From positions 4,880,501 to 4,944,500 of the forward strand of contig JAVHKY010000012.1 of assembly GCA_035079385.1 (NCBI GenBank): a stretch of DNA of 64,000 nucleotides, written 5' to 3'. The stretch comes from Aspidiotus rigidus (taxonomy: Eukaryota; Arthropoda; Insecta; Hemiptera; Diaspididae). Of this stretch, positions 1-14,515 are shown in pieces. The first letter of the stretch is position 1. Every line of letters begins with the position of its first letter. The notes beneath the pieces were generated by a model. That model had not been told where the DNA came from. It worked only from the letters and a program-made list of their open reading frames with translations, and searched no databases. A program made the translations under genes and the position numbers.

Positions 1-2423
1 GGCATTGCATATCTGCCTTATTGAATGGGCTAAGCCAATTGGTGTACAAAGCTTTTCATGTCTAGTTACTTGAAGGGACTATCCTAATGCGGGGCATATA
101 ATGTATTATTTCTCAATCCATAGAGCGGGTTCCCTGCATTCCTTGTTTCACATGTTATAAGGAAGCCGTTGTTTTTCACTTACCCATCTTTTGCTTCTCT
201 CTGCCACACCCACTGCAGTCGTGGATTTACGCGTACATTATGTGGGGGGATATTCCATTGTTTGAAAAATTTTTCTCGCTTTGCTCAGAAAATACGATCA
301 AATTGCGTAATTTTAGCTTTTTTTGAGGTATTGCGAGAGGATATACACCCCTTGTTCACCCTGTAAATCAGAGCCCTCCTCAAAATTTTACCATTCATCA
401 GAAAACCCCTTTATCTCTTATCTAAAAGCAGCAAATTATATCCAGCGCATCTAAAATCGATTCACCACCAAGCTCATAACGCGAGTGCAGTGAAAAGCTT
501 GTAAAATTAAAATAAAAAAAAATTAAAAGCGTGTTTCTTCATGAAAACGGACTTCTAGAACCATACTCGATGCTCAGTCGAGTTGTTTGGTTTCTATTTC
601 GCAAATAAATTTAAAATAATACACCGAATCGTTTCCGGTTTGCTCGCGAAACCTTCTTTTCTGATTACAAGAATATAATATTTTATCGGACGAGGATTCA
701 ACTTTTTTCATCATCGTCGAACTTCCGCGCAATAAACTTCGATATCGTTTTAGAATGTGCTTCGCGCGGACATTTTTCAGTCGGTGTTTCAGTAAATACT
801 AAATACAAGCACCGTATATCGGTATCTAAGTTGGAATTCTCTTCCTGCGAACGTGAAAACGGATATGAAAAACTTTCGCTCTCTAAAGTGAGCAGTTTGT
901 ACTTTATGTTGAGTGTGCAAGTTTGTAATGTTTGTCAGAAGACAAACGCATGAATGAAGGCTTGCTCGCGAGAAGCTTATTACCAGTATCTGCACATAAA
1001 TGAAATGAATCGTCATCAAATCTTCGTCTGTATGAAATGCAGTAGCAGCAAAACCAAACTTTTTCATTTGGAATCACAATTCGAAGAAAAATAGTTGGCG
1101 TATGTACGTGACCCCTGTTATGAAAATAGACACGCCAAACAAAAGACTCCACGCATTTTCATTTGTTTGTGAAGAGAAAATAGAATTGTTACGAACAACG
1201 GATATTATTCCACAATTGTTGTCCCAACAATTTTTTTGATATACGGTATAAAAATTATTTTTGTACGACAGTCCACGTCTCATCCATGCTTCAATATTTT
1301 TCTTCCAGAATAGAAAATTTTTTGGTTCATTGCATCAAACATACGTAAATCTTTTCTCTAGTTCATGAAAATTTTTGGATCGGCAGTCTATAATTATTTG
1401 GTTGAAAACTTCTAGAAAAAAAATATTCCATTCGCATGCTTATGTACTGACTAGAAAATTTTTTCCATTACGTTGAGAAAATAATATTGAAATATAGGAA
1501 GGCTGCGCTCCAACTACCCTACAAACTATAACTTTGACCAAAACCGACGTGCCGGAGAGAAGATTTCACGTAAACATACGTCATGAGAATGGAGCTAGCC
1601 TAATAATATTGAGTTTTTGACCTTTATTAAAGCCACAAAGAGGACGGAAGGCTAAGGTTTCCGAGCTGTGAGTTAACTAGCCTAGGAAATTATAGGCTAT
1701 GAATAATCTGCTGAAAACCAGAGAGATCTTATAAACAAGTCGCAATACAACCTTTAAGTAATTTCTCTAGAGGAGACAGAAAGGTAACCTGGATGTACTC
1801 TGAAAACCTTATATTAGTGATCGTATATCATGCTTCACAAGTTGTTGCTTAGCTCTCTAATCACTCGAAGAATGACAATGATTGATAAAATGGTTATGTG
1901 TAAGGGTAGAAATTGGTTTTGATGTGAAAGAAAAATTATCCTATGTATTTCATTTAGGCCTAAGCGTAACTTATTAGAATACAAGAAGTGAATCATTCAA
2001 CGTAGAAAAAGTCAAATAAGTACTTTTTTCTATGTTAAAATCGCTTATAACTTTAGACATGAAGAAAAAAAATTCAGCAATTCAGCTTAACGCAGAGACG
2101 ACGAGTCACTGGAATTAAAACGTTTATTATTATGATGTGATTCCCTAGTGAAATTCCGCTTCGAAAAACAAATGATTATGCGGCAAATTTAGAAGCTTCT
2201 GTGATCGAATAATTTACTCTCTTCGACTAAAAATCACGATACGCACATTTTTACATAGGCTGACTGCTCATGACTCATAAAATATCTGCATCTAGAATTC
2301 TAAATGAAGCCATAGAACGTCGAAAATACAATACTTCGGTTTGGTATAATTTCTAAACATCTATTATACTTTTGACAGTTCTACAAACTCTTTGCGCATA
2401 TGTTATGTAGTAGATATAACATG
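1..2423. other. Gene-poor left end
   Basis: No coding exon could be supported on either strand. The open frames are short, overlap each other and lack recognisable domains. The segment is AT-rich with a locally CpG-containing patch around 560-790. At about 118-175 there is a diverged copy of the dispersed unit containing GGTTCCCTGCATTCC and AAGGAAGCCGT, which recurs at 21.8, 22.1 and 27.4 kb. Nothing else structured was noticed. Confidence 0.5.
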
Positions 2424-2867
2424 TACTGTACTTATTTTCTGGCGCAAGAGGCTGTATTTCTGACTAATCTAAAAAATTTTGAGAATCCTCTAGTTTTCAA
2501 TTCTGAATATTTAGCTATTTTCAATACAAATGGGCGTCATTTTACTCTGTTTTGCTCTGTTTTTTCTTCTCTCCGGTAAACATTGTTTCCACTTGAAGCC
2601 GTCTTGTGCAAAGGGCTTCAGAAATTCAAAAGGGGAAACAGGGCTTTAAATGGGAATTAAATGAGTAGTTTTTCTCAAATGAGGCCCGGAGATCCGAGAG
2701 GCTTCAGGTTTATCCCTGTTGAAGCTCTTTGAGCTTGGGAATGCGGAGGGCTTCGACTGGGAAAAAACGGCAACAAGGGGATCAATAAGGTGGAGGATTG
2801 GAGTGGTCGTTTTTCCCATTTTTTTTAGGGCTTCACAGGGGAAACAAATTGTTTATCGGGCGTAACC

Positions 2868-2975
2868 GAATTGAGTCCCGGGAGCGGGGGGGTACCTGTT
2901 TTTGATAGCCGAATTGAGTCCCAAAGTGTCGGGGCACATAACCGAATTGAGTCCTAAAGTGTCGGCGGTACTAAG
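2868..2975. repeat. Three direct repeats of a roughly 34-bp GAATTGAGTCC unit
   Basis: The core CCGAATTGAGTCC occurs three times in a row, each followed by a G-rich stretch (GTGTCGGGG, GTGTCGGCGG or a G run). Reverse-complement versions (GGACTCAATTTGG, GGTCTCAATTCGG, GGGCTCAATTTGG) lie at 4830-4970, so this block is a subterminal repeat of the surrounding inverted-repeat element. Confidence 0.7.
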
Positions 2976-3499
2976 TCTGAGAAGATAGGTGAATTTGTTC
3001 ATTTTCCTTCGTCTTCTGCTGTAGGTAACTCAATGTTAATCATTGAATGAATAATTTTCGCAAAAACACTTCATTTGTCCTTTGCTGTAGGCAAATTGAT
3101 CCCAACTTTTTACAGTTCATGGATTTAAGTACAACGCTCATGTTCCTCTAGTACATATTTTGTCTTCTAACAAATAAGACGATTGAAGCCTAAGAAACAG
3201 TCTTTCGACATATTGTAAATGAAATAATTGATTTCGCCATTGAAGTTTGAACCGTCGGAATTTTTCGGTTCCATCTGCGCTGCATACCCCAATATTTTCA
3301 TTCTCATAGATACTCTTCTTGAGGTCCAATGCAACACCTCTGCCTAAATCATCGACATTCGTCAGTTGAAGAAACGTTTAGCCAGAAGGGAAATGAGAAT
3401 CATTTGTGAACTCGGGACCGCCGACACATGAAGACATTCCCTTTTTTGACATGTTCCATGTCTTTTCTCTCGCCGGACCCCGATTTTGAAACTCGCGAG

Positions 3500-3592
3500 T
3501 ACACCCCCCCTCCCCCCGTCAAGAGAAATCTCTACCCCATGGGGGATTCAGAAATTCGCGATTACACCCCGCGTAATAATAATAATTAATAA

Positions 3593-3629
<37 letters not shown>

Positions 3630-3725
3630 AAATAATTAAATAATTAAATAATTAAATATTAGAAAATCTCTACCCCGTGGGTGATTCAGAAATTCGCGAG
3701 TACACCCCGCGTAATAATAATAAAT
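3500..3725. repeat. Duplicated ACCCCGCG block with AAAT filler
   Basis: A block with AATCTCTACCCC, GATTCAGAAATTCGCGA and TACACCCCGCGTAATAAT occurs at about 3523-3580 and again at about 3663-3720. The copies are separated by an (AAAT)n / (AATT) microsatellite at 3585-3660. This looks like tandem duplication mediated by the microsatellite. Confidence 0.65.
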
Positions 3726-3846
3726 AATGAATTGAATAATAATTAAATAATTAAATACTTAAATAAAAAAATAATTAAATAAATAAATAATTAAATAATT
3801 AAAATAATTAAATAATTAAATAATTAATATAATTAATAATTAGAAA

Positions 3847-4033
3847 ATTTTATACCATTCCAATACAACAGCGAGATCGCTCGTTCGCCCCACGAAAGTT
3901 GATACCTCAAAATATAGAACACCCACAATTACCTCAAAATATTTCTCATACAAGACTTATACGACGCCAAGATAGGTAAAGGGGTAAACGAATAATATCT
4001 CACGAACACTTGACCTAGTAGAAGAATTAATAA

Positions 4034-4112
<79 letters not shown>

Positions 4113-4750
4113 ATTAATAAATAAATAAATAAATAAATGAATAAATAAATAAATGAATAAATAATATTAAATAATTAAATAATTAAATAATTAATATAAT
4201 TAATAATTAGAAAATTTTCTAAGTCCTCTTCCTATCATATATGGCTGGATAGTCGAAATTTTCCCAAGTCCCCTAGACTTGAATTGTCTCATACCATTCC
4301 AATACAACAGCGAGATCGCTCGTTTGCCCCACGAAAGTTGATACCTCAAAATATAGAACACCCACAATTACCTCAAAATATTTCTCATACAAGACTTATA
4401 CGACGCCAAGATAGGTAAAGGGGTAAACAAATAATATCTCACAAACACTTGACCTAGTAGAAGAATTAATAATAAATAAATAAATAAATAAATAATATTA
4501 AATAATTAAATAATAAAATGATAAAATAATAAAATAATAAAATAATAAAATAAATAAATAATTAAATAAATAAAGGCTGGATAGTCGAAATTTTTCCAAG
4601 TCCCCTAGACTTGAATTGTCTCATACCATTCCAATACAACAACGAGTTCGCGCTACCTCATATTTCTCATAGAAGACTTATACGACGCCAAGATAGGTAA
4701 AGGGGTAAACGAATAATATCTCACAAACACTTGACCTAGTAGAAGCCTAG
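3847..4750. repeat. Three tandem copies of a roughly 175-bp unit separated by AAAT tracts
   Basis: A unit starting CATACCATTCCAATACAACA and ending CTTGACCTAGTAGAAG occurs at about 3850-4025, 4290-4465 and 4622-4745. The first two copies are nearly identical; the third has lost about 60 bp internally. Between copies lie (AAAT)n tracts, the longest at about 4025-4150, and fragments of the dispersed 44-bp repeat at about 4206-4270 and 4574-4612. Unit plus spacer gives irregular periods of about 440 and 330 bp. Confidence 0.75.
4206..4270 (-). repeat. Copy of the dispersed 44-bp repeat
   Basis: Read on the minus strand this contains GACTTGGGAAAATTTCGACT followed by CCATATATGATAGGA, the same monomer that forms the array at 21.3-22.5 kb. 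A second shorter piece lies at about 4574-4612. It links the 2.4-5.5 kb element with the 21-22 kb and 44.3 kb loci. Confidence 0.7.
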
Positions 4751-4971
4751 AATGAAATATTTCAAGATGACTGATAAAATATAAAAGATATGGAACATGA
4801 TTTTCATTTATTTGGCTATGCCAGAAAATTTTTTTTACCCCCGACACTACGGGTCTCAATTCGGATATTATTCTACCACCAACCCCCCCCCCCCCGACAA
4901 CTCGGGACTCAATTTGGCTAAAAAAGATGGTTTGGGGCTCAATTTGGCATCGACGGGTCTGATGGTTCACA

Positions 4972-5335
4972 AATTTTAGAATTTTGTATCAAATTTCTAT
5001 CGTTTTTCTCTTTTTTGAACCCTCATAGTGACTGAACTTTGTAAGCTTATAAAATTAACCTTTATCAGTATACTACTTTTATCTACTCAAAATCTCCAGT
5101 TTTGTATATATGTAGTGCGCCACAAATGTTTTTTCGATGCACCAGAAGTTTCTTTCAACATTTCTAACTATCCCAAAGAAATCATAAAAACCCTCTAATT
5201 CTTCTTATTGAATATTTAAGAAATGCAGGGACCAATAATGGAAAAATTTCAGAGAAATTTATAGGACTAGCTTTTAAATAATGAGGGTTGAAAAAAGAGA
5301 AAAACGATAGAAATTTGTTACAAAGTTCTAAAATT
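4972..5335. repeat. Inner inverted repeat, arms of about 55 bp
   Basis: The stretch 4972-5026, containing TTTCTATCGTTTTTCTC and GAACCCTCAT, returns as its reverse complement at about 5281-5335, with roughly 250 bp between. It lies just inside the right arm of the larger inverted-repeat element and may be an independent small foldback insertion. Confidence 0.65.
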
Positions 5336-5508
5336 ACTGAACTACCAGAGAAGAGTAAACAGAGCAAGACAGAGTAAAATTACGCACATTTGCTTTAAAA
5401 ATAGCTAGATATATTCAGTATTGAAAACTAGAGGATTTTCAGCATTTTTTGGATTAGTCAAAAATATTGAAAAAAAAAACCCTCTTGCGCCTGCAAATAA
5501 GTACAGTG

Positions 5509-8636
<3,128 letters not shown>

Positions 8637-9179
8637 GTGACCTGTCACAAGAGAACCCCCCTTAGTGTCCCAAAAATCGTTTTTCAGGTTTTCAGCGATC
8701 CCTTATAATTGAAACCCGCTCTTTCACGTGGTGGTATTGAAAAAATTCCAAAAAATTTATTTATAGGCCTTAGGGGTCTTCAAAGTTAGGGGAAAATTTC
8801 AAATTTCTGGAAAAATTTTTGGAATTTGATGAAATTCAGTTTTAGGGGTAATTTTGGGTCGCTGAACATGAATCTGACCCACAAATTTCATTCCAATGCA
8901 TATTTTTGGGTCCACGGATCAAAACATGGAGCTAAGATGCAATTTTTTAGGCGATTCTCCAGCACTTTTTTCATCAAATTCAAAATTTTAAATTATTAAC
9001 GCGCAAATAATATAAAAAGCACTATTGAATTATATTCTTGAATCATTAATCTACAACTGATAAAATTTTCAGCCAAATTGATCGCATAATGACACAAAAA
9101 ACTGATTTTGAAGTTAGAATTATCGCTCCTGTAAAATTATATTTAGGACGCTAAGGAGGGTTCTCTTGTGACAGGTCAC
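8637..9179. mobile_element. 543-bp MITE with 4-bp AGAT target duplication
   Basis: The left end reads GTGACCTGTCACAAGAGAAC and the right end is its reverse complement, GTTCTCTTGTGACAGGTCAC, ending at 9179; the match continues inward to about 35 bp with a few changes. The outermost GTGACCTGTCAC is itself nearly palindromic. AGAT precedes the left end (8633-8636) and AGAT follows the right end (9180-9183), a clean 4-bp target-site duplication. The interior is AT-rich with no transposase. Four-base duplications occur in several cut-and-paste superfamilies; the family cannot be named from this copy. Confidence 0.85.
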
Positions 9180-9183
9180 AGAT

Positions 9184-9646
9184 GGTTTCCGTCAGTTTGG
9201 GATCTACAGAAAAAATACTTCGATTGATGTTGTAGTCCATGGATCGTTTTGTCCTGTTGCCTACAAGATTGTTACGTTCAATAGCTTGATCCATCGATTG
9301 ACTCATATCTCATCCGCTCTCCATAAGAGATTGATGACTATAAAACAATTGGGTAAAGTGAGTGAGCGATACACCGCCACCCCTCGCGAATCGAACCCTG
9401 ACAGTATAGAAAGCGCAGAATCAGGTTGTCGTTTCTGGGGAAATTTTTCTCGTAGCTAGACCCTGTTCCACAGGTTGAGAGGAGTAGAGTTGTATAGGGG
9501 TGTCATGAAACGACTGCAGCGGCGTCTTAGAGTCCCTCTCGGATGAAGTTTTTCCCTCTTACTATAATTATTACCTCCTAGGTGAACAATTATATTATTA
9601 AAGACGAAAGTTGTGCGCACTACCTAGTACGAATGATTTGCGACAA
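9184..9646. other. Spacer between MITE and secreted-protein gene
   Basis: No exon could be assigned. The gene at 9671-10714 has a good splice donor at its low-coordinate end, so a downstream exon on the minus strand must lie here or further left, but none could be recognised. Confidence 0.35.
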
Positions 9647-9670
9647 TCACAAGGAAAAATTTGTACTCAC

Positions 9671-10714
9671 TTGACGAATTTCATTTGCTCTGTCTTCAAG
9701 GGCAAGTAGAATTTTGATCCTGTCAAATAATTCGGTACGTTTGGGAATACTATCAGTCGAGCCAATTACAGAAATATCATTTTGAGTGTCGAGATCCCGA
9801 CCACCTTGGTCATTCATGGAGAATTCGGATGTTTTTGGTTTGATGAATTTATCCTCTTTCGCAAACTTTTCTTCCGTTTTAAACTTTGGAACTTGCTTCG
9901 ATTTACGTTTCTGAACACCTTCATACCAATTATTCAGAATAACATCCCCCGTTCTTACTTCGTCATCTGTATTTAATGGCTTCTCTCTTAGTGATTTCAA
10001 ATCTTGGACATCTGTATCTTCGTTACGTTCGAAATGAATTGGCCTTCCATAAACCGGGAGCCGCTCACCTTGTCTCGCGCTCATACGCTGATTTTGGTTC
10101 ACTTGCTCGCCTTCTTTTCTCCGTCCAAACCCGTCTATGCCTCCGAAACGACTTTTCCGCACGTTCTTTCGAGCATTTTTAGAAGTTATTTTAGTTTCCG
10201 TCTTACTAACAGCATTCTTGGGGCCGTATGGGTTACTGATACGATTAAGTTGTTGAATATCGACGTCTTCGTTTGGAGCTACATCATTCTCCAACCACCA
10301 ATCTCTTTGAGATTTCAAAATACCATTCTGATCGTCGCTGAGGTCGTCATCGTAATCAGGCAAATCGTCAACCGAATCCAATACTGTTGGCTCGTAATAA
10401 GAATTTCGTCTTCGGGTTGGCAAGTAGTATAAAAAGTTTGAGTAATAGTCGCCATCATCGTATGAGTCTTGAGGAAAGTAGTAGTCCGCATTTTGCAAAT
10501 CATTTGCGTAATACGGATCTCCGTAATAGCGCATGTATTGTAACGGAATAGACGGTTGATAGGCGCGTAAAGGATACGGTACAATGTTCGACCAAGTACG
10601 TGAAGAGGGTTGTAGCGATTGACTGAATATTTTGGGACTAACAAAGGTATAAGACGACGTTTGTGTTAGTATACCAGCCAATAATACGCATTGCGATATG
10701 AGTCCTGTTGTCAT
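9671..10714 (-). CDS. Unrecognised secreted Tyr/Asp-rich protein, large exon
   Basis: A 348-codon open exon starts with MTTGLISQCVLLAGILTQTS, a good secretion signal. Residues about 35-110 are rich in Tyr, Asp and Pro (pairs such as YY, DDG and DYDDD); the remainder is charged, with Lys/Arg/Glu-rich stretches, few cysteines and no domain I recognise. The start is supported by a pyrimidine-rich TTCTAG acceptor 14 bases upstream, implying a 5' UTR exon. The last coding bases ATTCGTCAA are followed by GTGAGT, a strong donor, so the frame that reads on to a stop at 9647 is probably intron and the gene continues leftward in exons I could not identify. Tyr-rich acidic secreted proteins in arthropods are often cuticle, silk or saliva components, but nothing here decides between these. 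It is flanked by mobile elements, not by related genes. Confidence 0.65.
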
Positions 10715-12158
10715 TTTACTCCAACCTAGAACAGATGTTAACAGAAAACACTATTAGGCCTACTACCATTTTGAAATACAAAGTCAGTTGGGGACAGTGA
10801 TATAATAGGTGCATATCTTCTGAAAAAAGTTCACGACAGATTTCTTTTCGGTGTGTAATACCTATCAAGAACCGGCACTAAGTGGAATTAATCTTGACCT
10901 TGTTTGTAACGAATAGGTATATACTCTGGTCCTGGGGGAGTATTCATAAACCATTGATGAACGCGCGTCAATTCGAACCGGACAGCGCTAGCGTAGCGCT
11001 GAACTTTTACTGAGCCCGGAGAGATTGAAAGAGGTATCTAAACCATGAAAGAAATGAAAAAAATTGAAATAATACTCTAATGAAGCAGATTTGTCTACCT
11101 TACATCTCATAAAAAATGTCCACAAACACACATTCTATAAATTAGATGAGTTGACAAAACCTTCAACTCTACTCTAGTCAAAGACTCCACTTCATTCAAA
11201 AGTTATTCCAAAATTTTGTTTTCCTCCAACACCCGTCATAGTCTAGAATAAAACTCACTCAAATTCGGCAAAAGTACCGTTACTGTTGAACAAACTACGC
11301 GCGGATACCCAATTCCCCAGTGAGTTTTGCTTCACTAATAGGGCTTTTCCAGTATTTCAAATTGCATACATTTTCTCCTACATGTTATCAAGTTGGTAGT
11401 CGTCGGCCTAGAGTCAAATGGTCGTAACTCCCAAAATTAGTGGCTTTGAGTTGATGATGGTTTCCAGTTCTTGTGATGATAATTTATCGTTTTAGAATAA
11501 TAAAATTATATATAATTCATTAATTATGCGAAAAATAACAAATTATTGTCTATTTATTCTAACTCCATTCAGTACCACAGAAAGTTGTTTTTTGACTCTC
11601 CTGTAAAATTACCATAGTAGAGATAAAACACCGGAGCTGAAACGCCACTTACTTACCTGTTAATTTTAAAACCTACTTATTTTCCTGTTAATTTTAAAAT
11701 CTAGTTACTTTCCTGTTGTTTTCACATTCTTGTTCTTTTTCTGATCTTTTATTTTTTTTTTTTTTTCAATATCACAATTTTTTTTTTTCAATGTCACAAA
11801 TTCATTTTTTTAAAAAGTTTTAACAGGAAAAAATCAGAAAAAATAGTTATCAGAAAAAGAACAGAAAAAATAATCATCAGAAATGCATGAGAAAATAAAA
11901 CTAACACAAAAATAAGTGAAAAAAAAATCATCAGAAAAGTATAAGAAAATAAAACTAACACAAAAATAAGTGAAAAAAAATTAATAAAATTCTTCATTCC
12001 ACTATTTTGGAAAAAAAAATACAGACCCGTTGATTTAACTGGTCTGTTAAATACTTTGCGTTAATTTTGTCTGTCTAAAGGTACCGGCGATTCGCTGGTA
12101 CCTTATAATGAAAATGATTTAAAAAGAATTTATAAATTTTCTATACAGTATTATAAAT
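10715..12158. other. Gene-poor spacer with short tandem repeats
   Basis: Presumably includes promoter and 5' UTR of the minus-strand secreted-protein gene near 10728 and above. From about 11650 to 12000 it is low complexity: repeated CCTGTTAATTTTAAAA near 11655-11700, T and A runs, and a 54-bp tandem duplication at about 11873-11985 containing AAATAAAACTAACACAAAAA. At 12079-12103 a small perfect-stem hairpin GGTACC...GGTACC is present. No gene is supported. Confidence 0.4.
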
Positions 12159-12416
12159 ATGATACAATTTATGATTTTATTGATGTTATCTACTTTTTCA
12201 AATCAAGAGGTGGAATTTTTTGTAGATGTTGGTAAAAGAATCACCAATGATTATATCTTTCTGACCTGCAATGTCACTTTTAGTAATAGAGAATTTCTGC
12301 ATAGAATAGAATGGTATAAAGGGTTTGAAATATTGTCTGTCCATCCTCTTCAATATTTATACTCGGAGTCTAGAAAAACAATTTGGATTGTGGAAATGAT
12401 GAAGCAGTACTGCTAA
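12159..12416 (+). pseudogene. Possible Ig-domain exon or fragment (beat-like)
   Basis: The 85-codon frame begins with a hydrophobic leader (MIQFMILLMLSTFSNQ) and continues with a pattern typical of the first immunoglobulin strand set: LTCNV, then after about 12 residues IEWYKG, as in Beaten-path type Ig proteins where a Cys is followed by a W-Y-K motif. It lacks the distal D-x-G-x-Y-x-C strand and stops at 12416, where it abuts the P-element-like remnant on the other strand. It could be a real first exon whose donor I cannot place, a truncated relic, or chance. No downstream Ig exon was found. Confidence 0.3.
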
Positions 12417-13535
12417 GTACATAAATACTTCTCTAATATATCACTGGTAACATTTTTGATTTTTTTAAAACTATTGACCGGGTGATAAGCTTTAAAAAAT
12501 TTGTTCATAGCGTGAACTTCGAGGAGCCATTCCGGAGCTGGAACTTTTAATCCACCGAAAGATAGTTGTTGCACCCAGCAAGATGGTAGATAAGAATGAT
12601 TAGATTCGTCCATGTAACTAAAGTGGCCGAGTGACGTATATTCTTTCAACTTATACGCACCCAGCCAGCCACAAATTCCAATCCATCGTCTTCTAAATTT
12701 GTCGACCATGGCTCTTTGAGAAAAACTTTTTCGTCCACGGTCTCCTCCGTGCTTCCATCCTCTGGGCAATTAATTTCTTCAAGACTCTCTTCTTCTACCG
12801 GGATTTCTATTTGAGTTACTCGAAGCACTTCAGCAGACAAATACTCGCAACTTTCTGCCTCCTCAGTATTTTTCTTTGAACTTATAAAAGCTGAATTTTT
12901 TCCTAGAATAATTAACTTGACTCGATTCAAAAATTCTAGGGGCGAAGGGTGACGGTGCAGGCCGCCTTTTCTTCGAGCTTGACTGAAAAAGTTTTCTAAG
13001 AAATCCTGATTGAGTCGATGTGTGAGAATATGTTTTAGTCCATACTTTTTTTCAATATGATTTCGAAGCTCCTTCAAAGATTTTGTTGAAATTAGAGCTC
13101 CCTTTTGGAACGTTTGCAGAGCGTTTTTTCCAACACAACGCATGCTGCTTATTGTATCACAAAACGTGTCCAGTATTGAATTTTGTTCTTCAAGACAAAC
13201 AGCGTATGGTTTCTTATGATTGATAGTTTTGTTGAAATTATACGAGTTGAAGACATCGTACCAAGCATCAACCTGAAACACAGATTTATATCGTTGGGAG
13301 TATAATATTGTATTTATAATCCGAAGTAACTTACATTGCACTTACAGCAATTAATTTTCAGTAAACTCACCTGTAATATAAATTCGGCGGTCTTATCTCC
13401 CTTTCGTTTACCTTTGTCAAATCGTTTTAATGAAGTAGCGGTGGTTCACGATAATAATTCTGCAGCTAGACGGACATGTTGACGTCTCGCCTTCACGCAT
13501 TCGACATGTTCCTTTGTCAATTTGTGAATACCTAC
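12413..13535 (-). pseudogene. Broken P-element/THAP9-like transposase
   Basis: Read on the minus strand, one exon (about 13535 to 13371) encodes residues like KEHVECVKARRQHVRLAAEL and KTAEFILQ, ends in a GTGAGT donor, and a TTTCAG acceptor opens the next exon at 13272 with VDAWYDVFNS. The second exon carries the hallmark of the P-element transposase C-terminal half: HRLNQDFLENFFSQARRKGG, then HPSPLEFLNRVKLIILGKN, and further on the SWV-LS-GGL-P type ending (WVQQLSFGGLKVPAPEWL). It is not functional: the first exon has an in-frame TGA after AAELLS, and around 12667 the frame shifts by one base between FVAGWV and AYKLKE. The THAP zinc-finger amino end was not found upstream. P-type transposases cut and paste DNA through a catalytic RNase H-like core; only its later part survives here. 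Confidence 0.8.
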
Positions 13536-13550
13536 CACTGACTTCAGCAG

Positions 13551-14515
13551 TATTACATTGAGTTAGCCGTTAGCTGATAGCCGAAGCCAATCAATTTGGA
13601 GAGTTAGCTTTTAGCTGAATTTTTAGCCAATGCGATTGGCTAAGCACCCACATTACTGTACAGAATCTTCAGCGTTTGATAACACATTGATCGTTTCAAA
13701 ATTGATAACACATTTTTGTTTACTTTTGTTTTGGTAGGAAGTGAAAAATTTGGCTTCGGCTTAGGGCTGAAGCTGACGACCTTCAAAAATTTGGATTCGG
13801 CTTACGGCTTATGGCTGATCAGAAAAATTTAGCTGGCTTTTGGCTGACTTATGGCTGGCTGATCGCTGATTGTTTGGCGGGATTTCAGCTGATTTTCGGC
13901 TGGCTGATGATTTTGTTGTTGGTTTGTTGCAGCCAGGGAATGAAAAATGTAACAAAGATCTGAATCTGTGTTCTGTGGATTGAGTGACAAATTGACAAAC
14001 GAGGCAGAAAGCCGGAAACATGGTAAGCCAGACTGCTGCTGAGGGAAGCGTGTAGTTTGAGGTTTGAGCATCGAAATTTTTGAGATCAATTCATTGAATT
14101 CAATTCACATCTGATAAAATGAGTTTGGAATCAGCAGTGGCACAAGTTATTCTTTCTCCCGATCAATGTACGCAACAGAGTGCAGACAGTATGTCAAAAT
14201 CAAAAACACGATTAATATTCAATAGTACCAGTTATAAGAAGCAGACTCTGATAACAGGGATCACCAGTTCAGATTGATGCTGCTAGCCTGCTATACAGAT
14301 TACAGCCTACAAGATCGAGAACTGCGTGTCACACGTCATTTCGCGCGTATGAGAAATAAGCCAAAAATCAGCCGAAAAAATTCGGCTTAATTTGGCTTTC
14401 GGCTTCCAAGAGTAAACATAAAGCTGGCTTTCGGCTTTCGGCTTAATGGCCGAAAATTTGGCTGAATTCGGCTTCCGGCTTTTGGCTTTCGGCTGGCTGC
14501 AATACTCTGGTAGGA
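13551..14515. repeat. AGCC/GGCT-rich cryptically repetitive segment
   Basis: Two blocks (about 13560-13640 with 13745-13925, and 14365-14510) are built from irregular repeats of TTAGCC, AGCCGAA, GGCTTTCGGCT and GGCTGGCTG. Their outer ends are weakly inverted: CAGTATTACATTGAGTTAGCC at the left against CAATACTCTGG reversed at the right. This resembles subterminal repeat arrays of hAT-type non-autonomous elements. Similar text recurs at 16330-16470, 16640-16660 and 27790-27960. No target duplication was found. Confidence 0.45.

Larger units (their letters stand above)
2424..5508. mobile_element. 3.1-kb inverted-repeat element, non-autonomous, nested repeats
   Basis: Positions 2424-2580 are repeated as the reverse complement at about 5341-5508, both outer ends carrying ACTGTACTTATTT and then GGCGCAAGAGG. 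The arms are roughly 150 bp and about 80-85 percent alike by eye. Inside them are further inverted segments: GAATTGAGTCC units on the left (2868-2970) and their reverse complements on the right (4830-4970). No transposase frame is visible between the arms; the interior is AAAT microsatellite and tandem repeats. This architecture, terminal plus subterminal inverted repeats around filler, is that of a large foldback or non-autonomous DNA transposon. No clean target-site duplication was found, so the exact ends are uncertain. A diverged piece of the left inner region lies inverted at 49727-49922. Confidence 0.6.

Noticed and set aside
2424..5508. CRISPR-like reading of the regularly spaced repeats at 2.9-4.7 kb
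   Set aside because: Spacers are AAAT microsatellite and unit lengths are irregular; this is eukaryotic tandem duplication.
9647..9670. Last seven codons of the secreted protein frame (to a stop at 9647)
   Set aside because: They follow a strong GTGAGT donor and are more likely intron read-through, although an unspliced ending cannot be excluded.
10004..10432. 142-codon plus-strand frame opposite the secreted protein
   Set aside because: Shadow of the minus-strand exon, which has signal peptide and splice sites.
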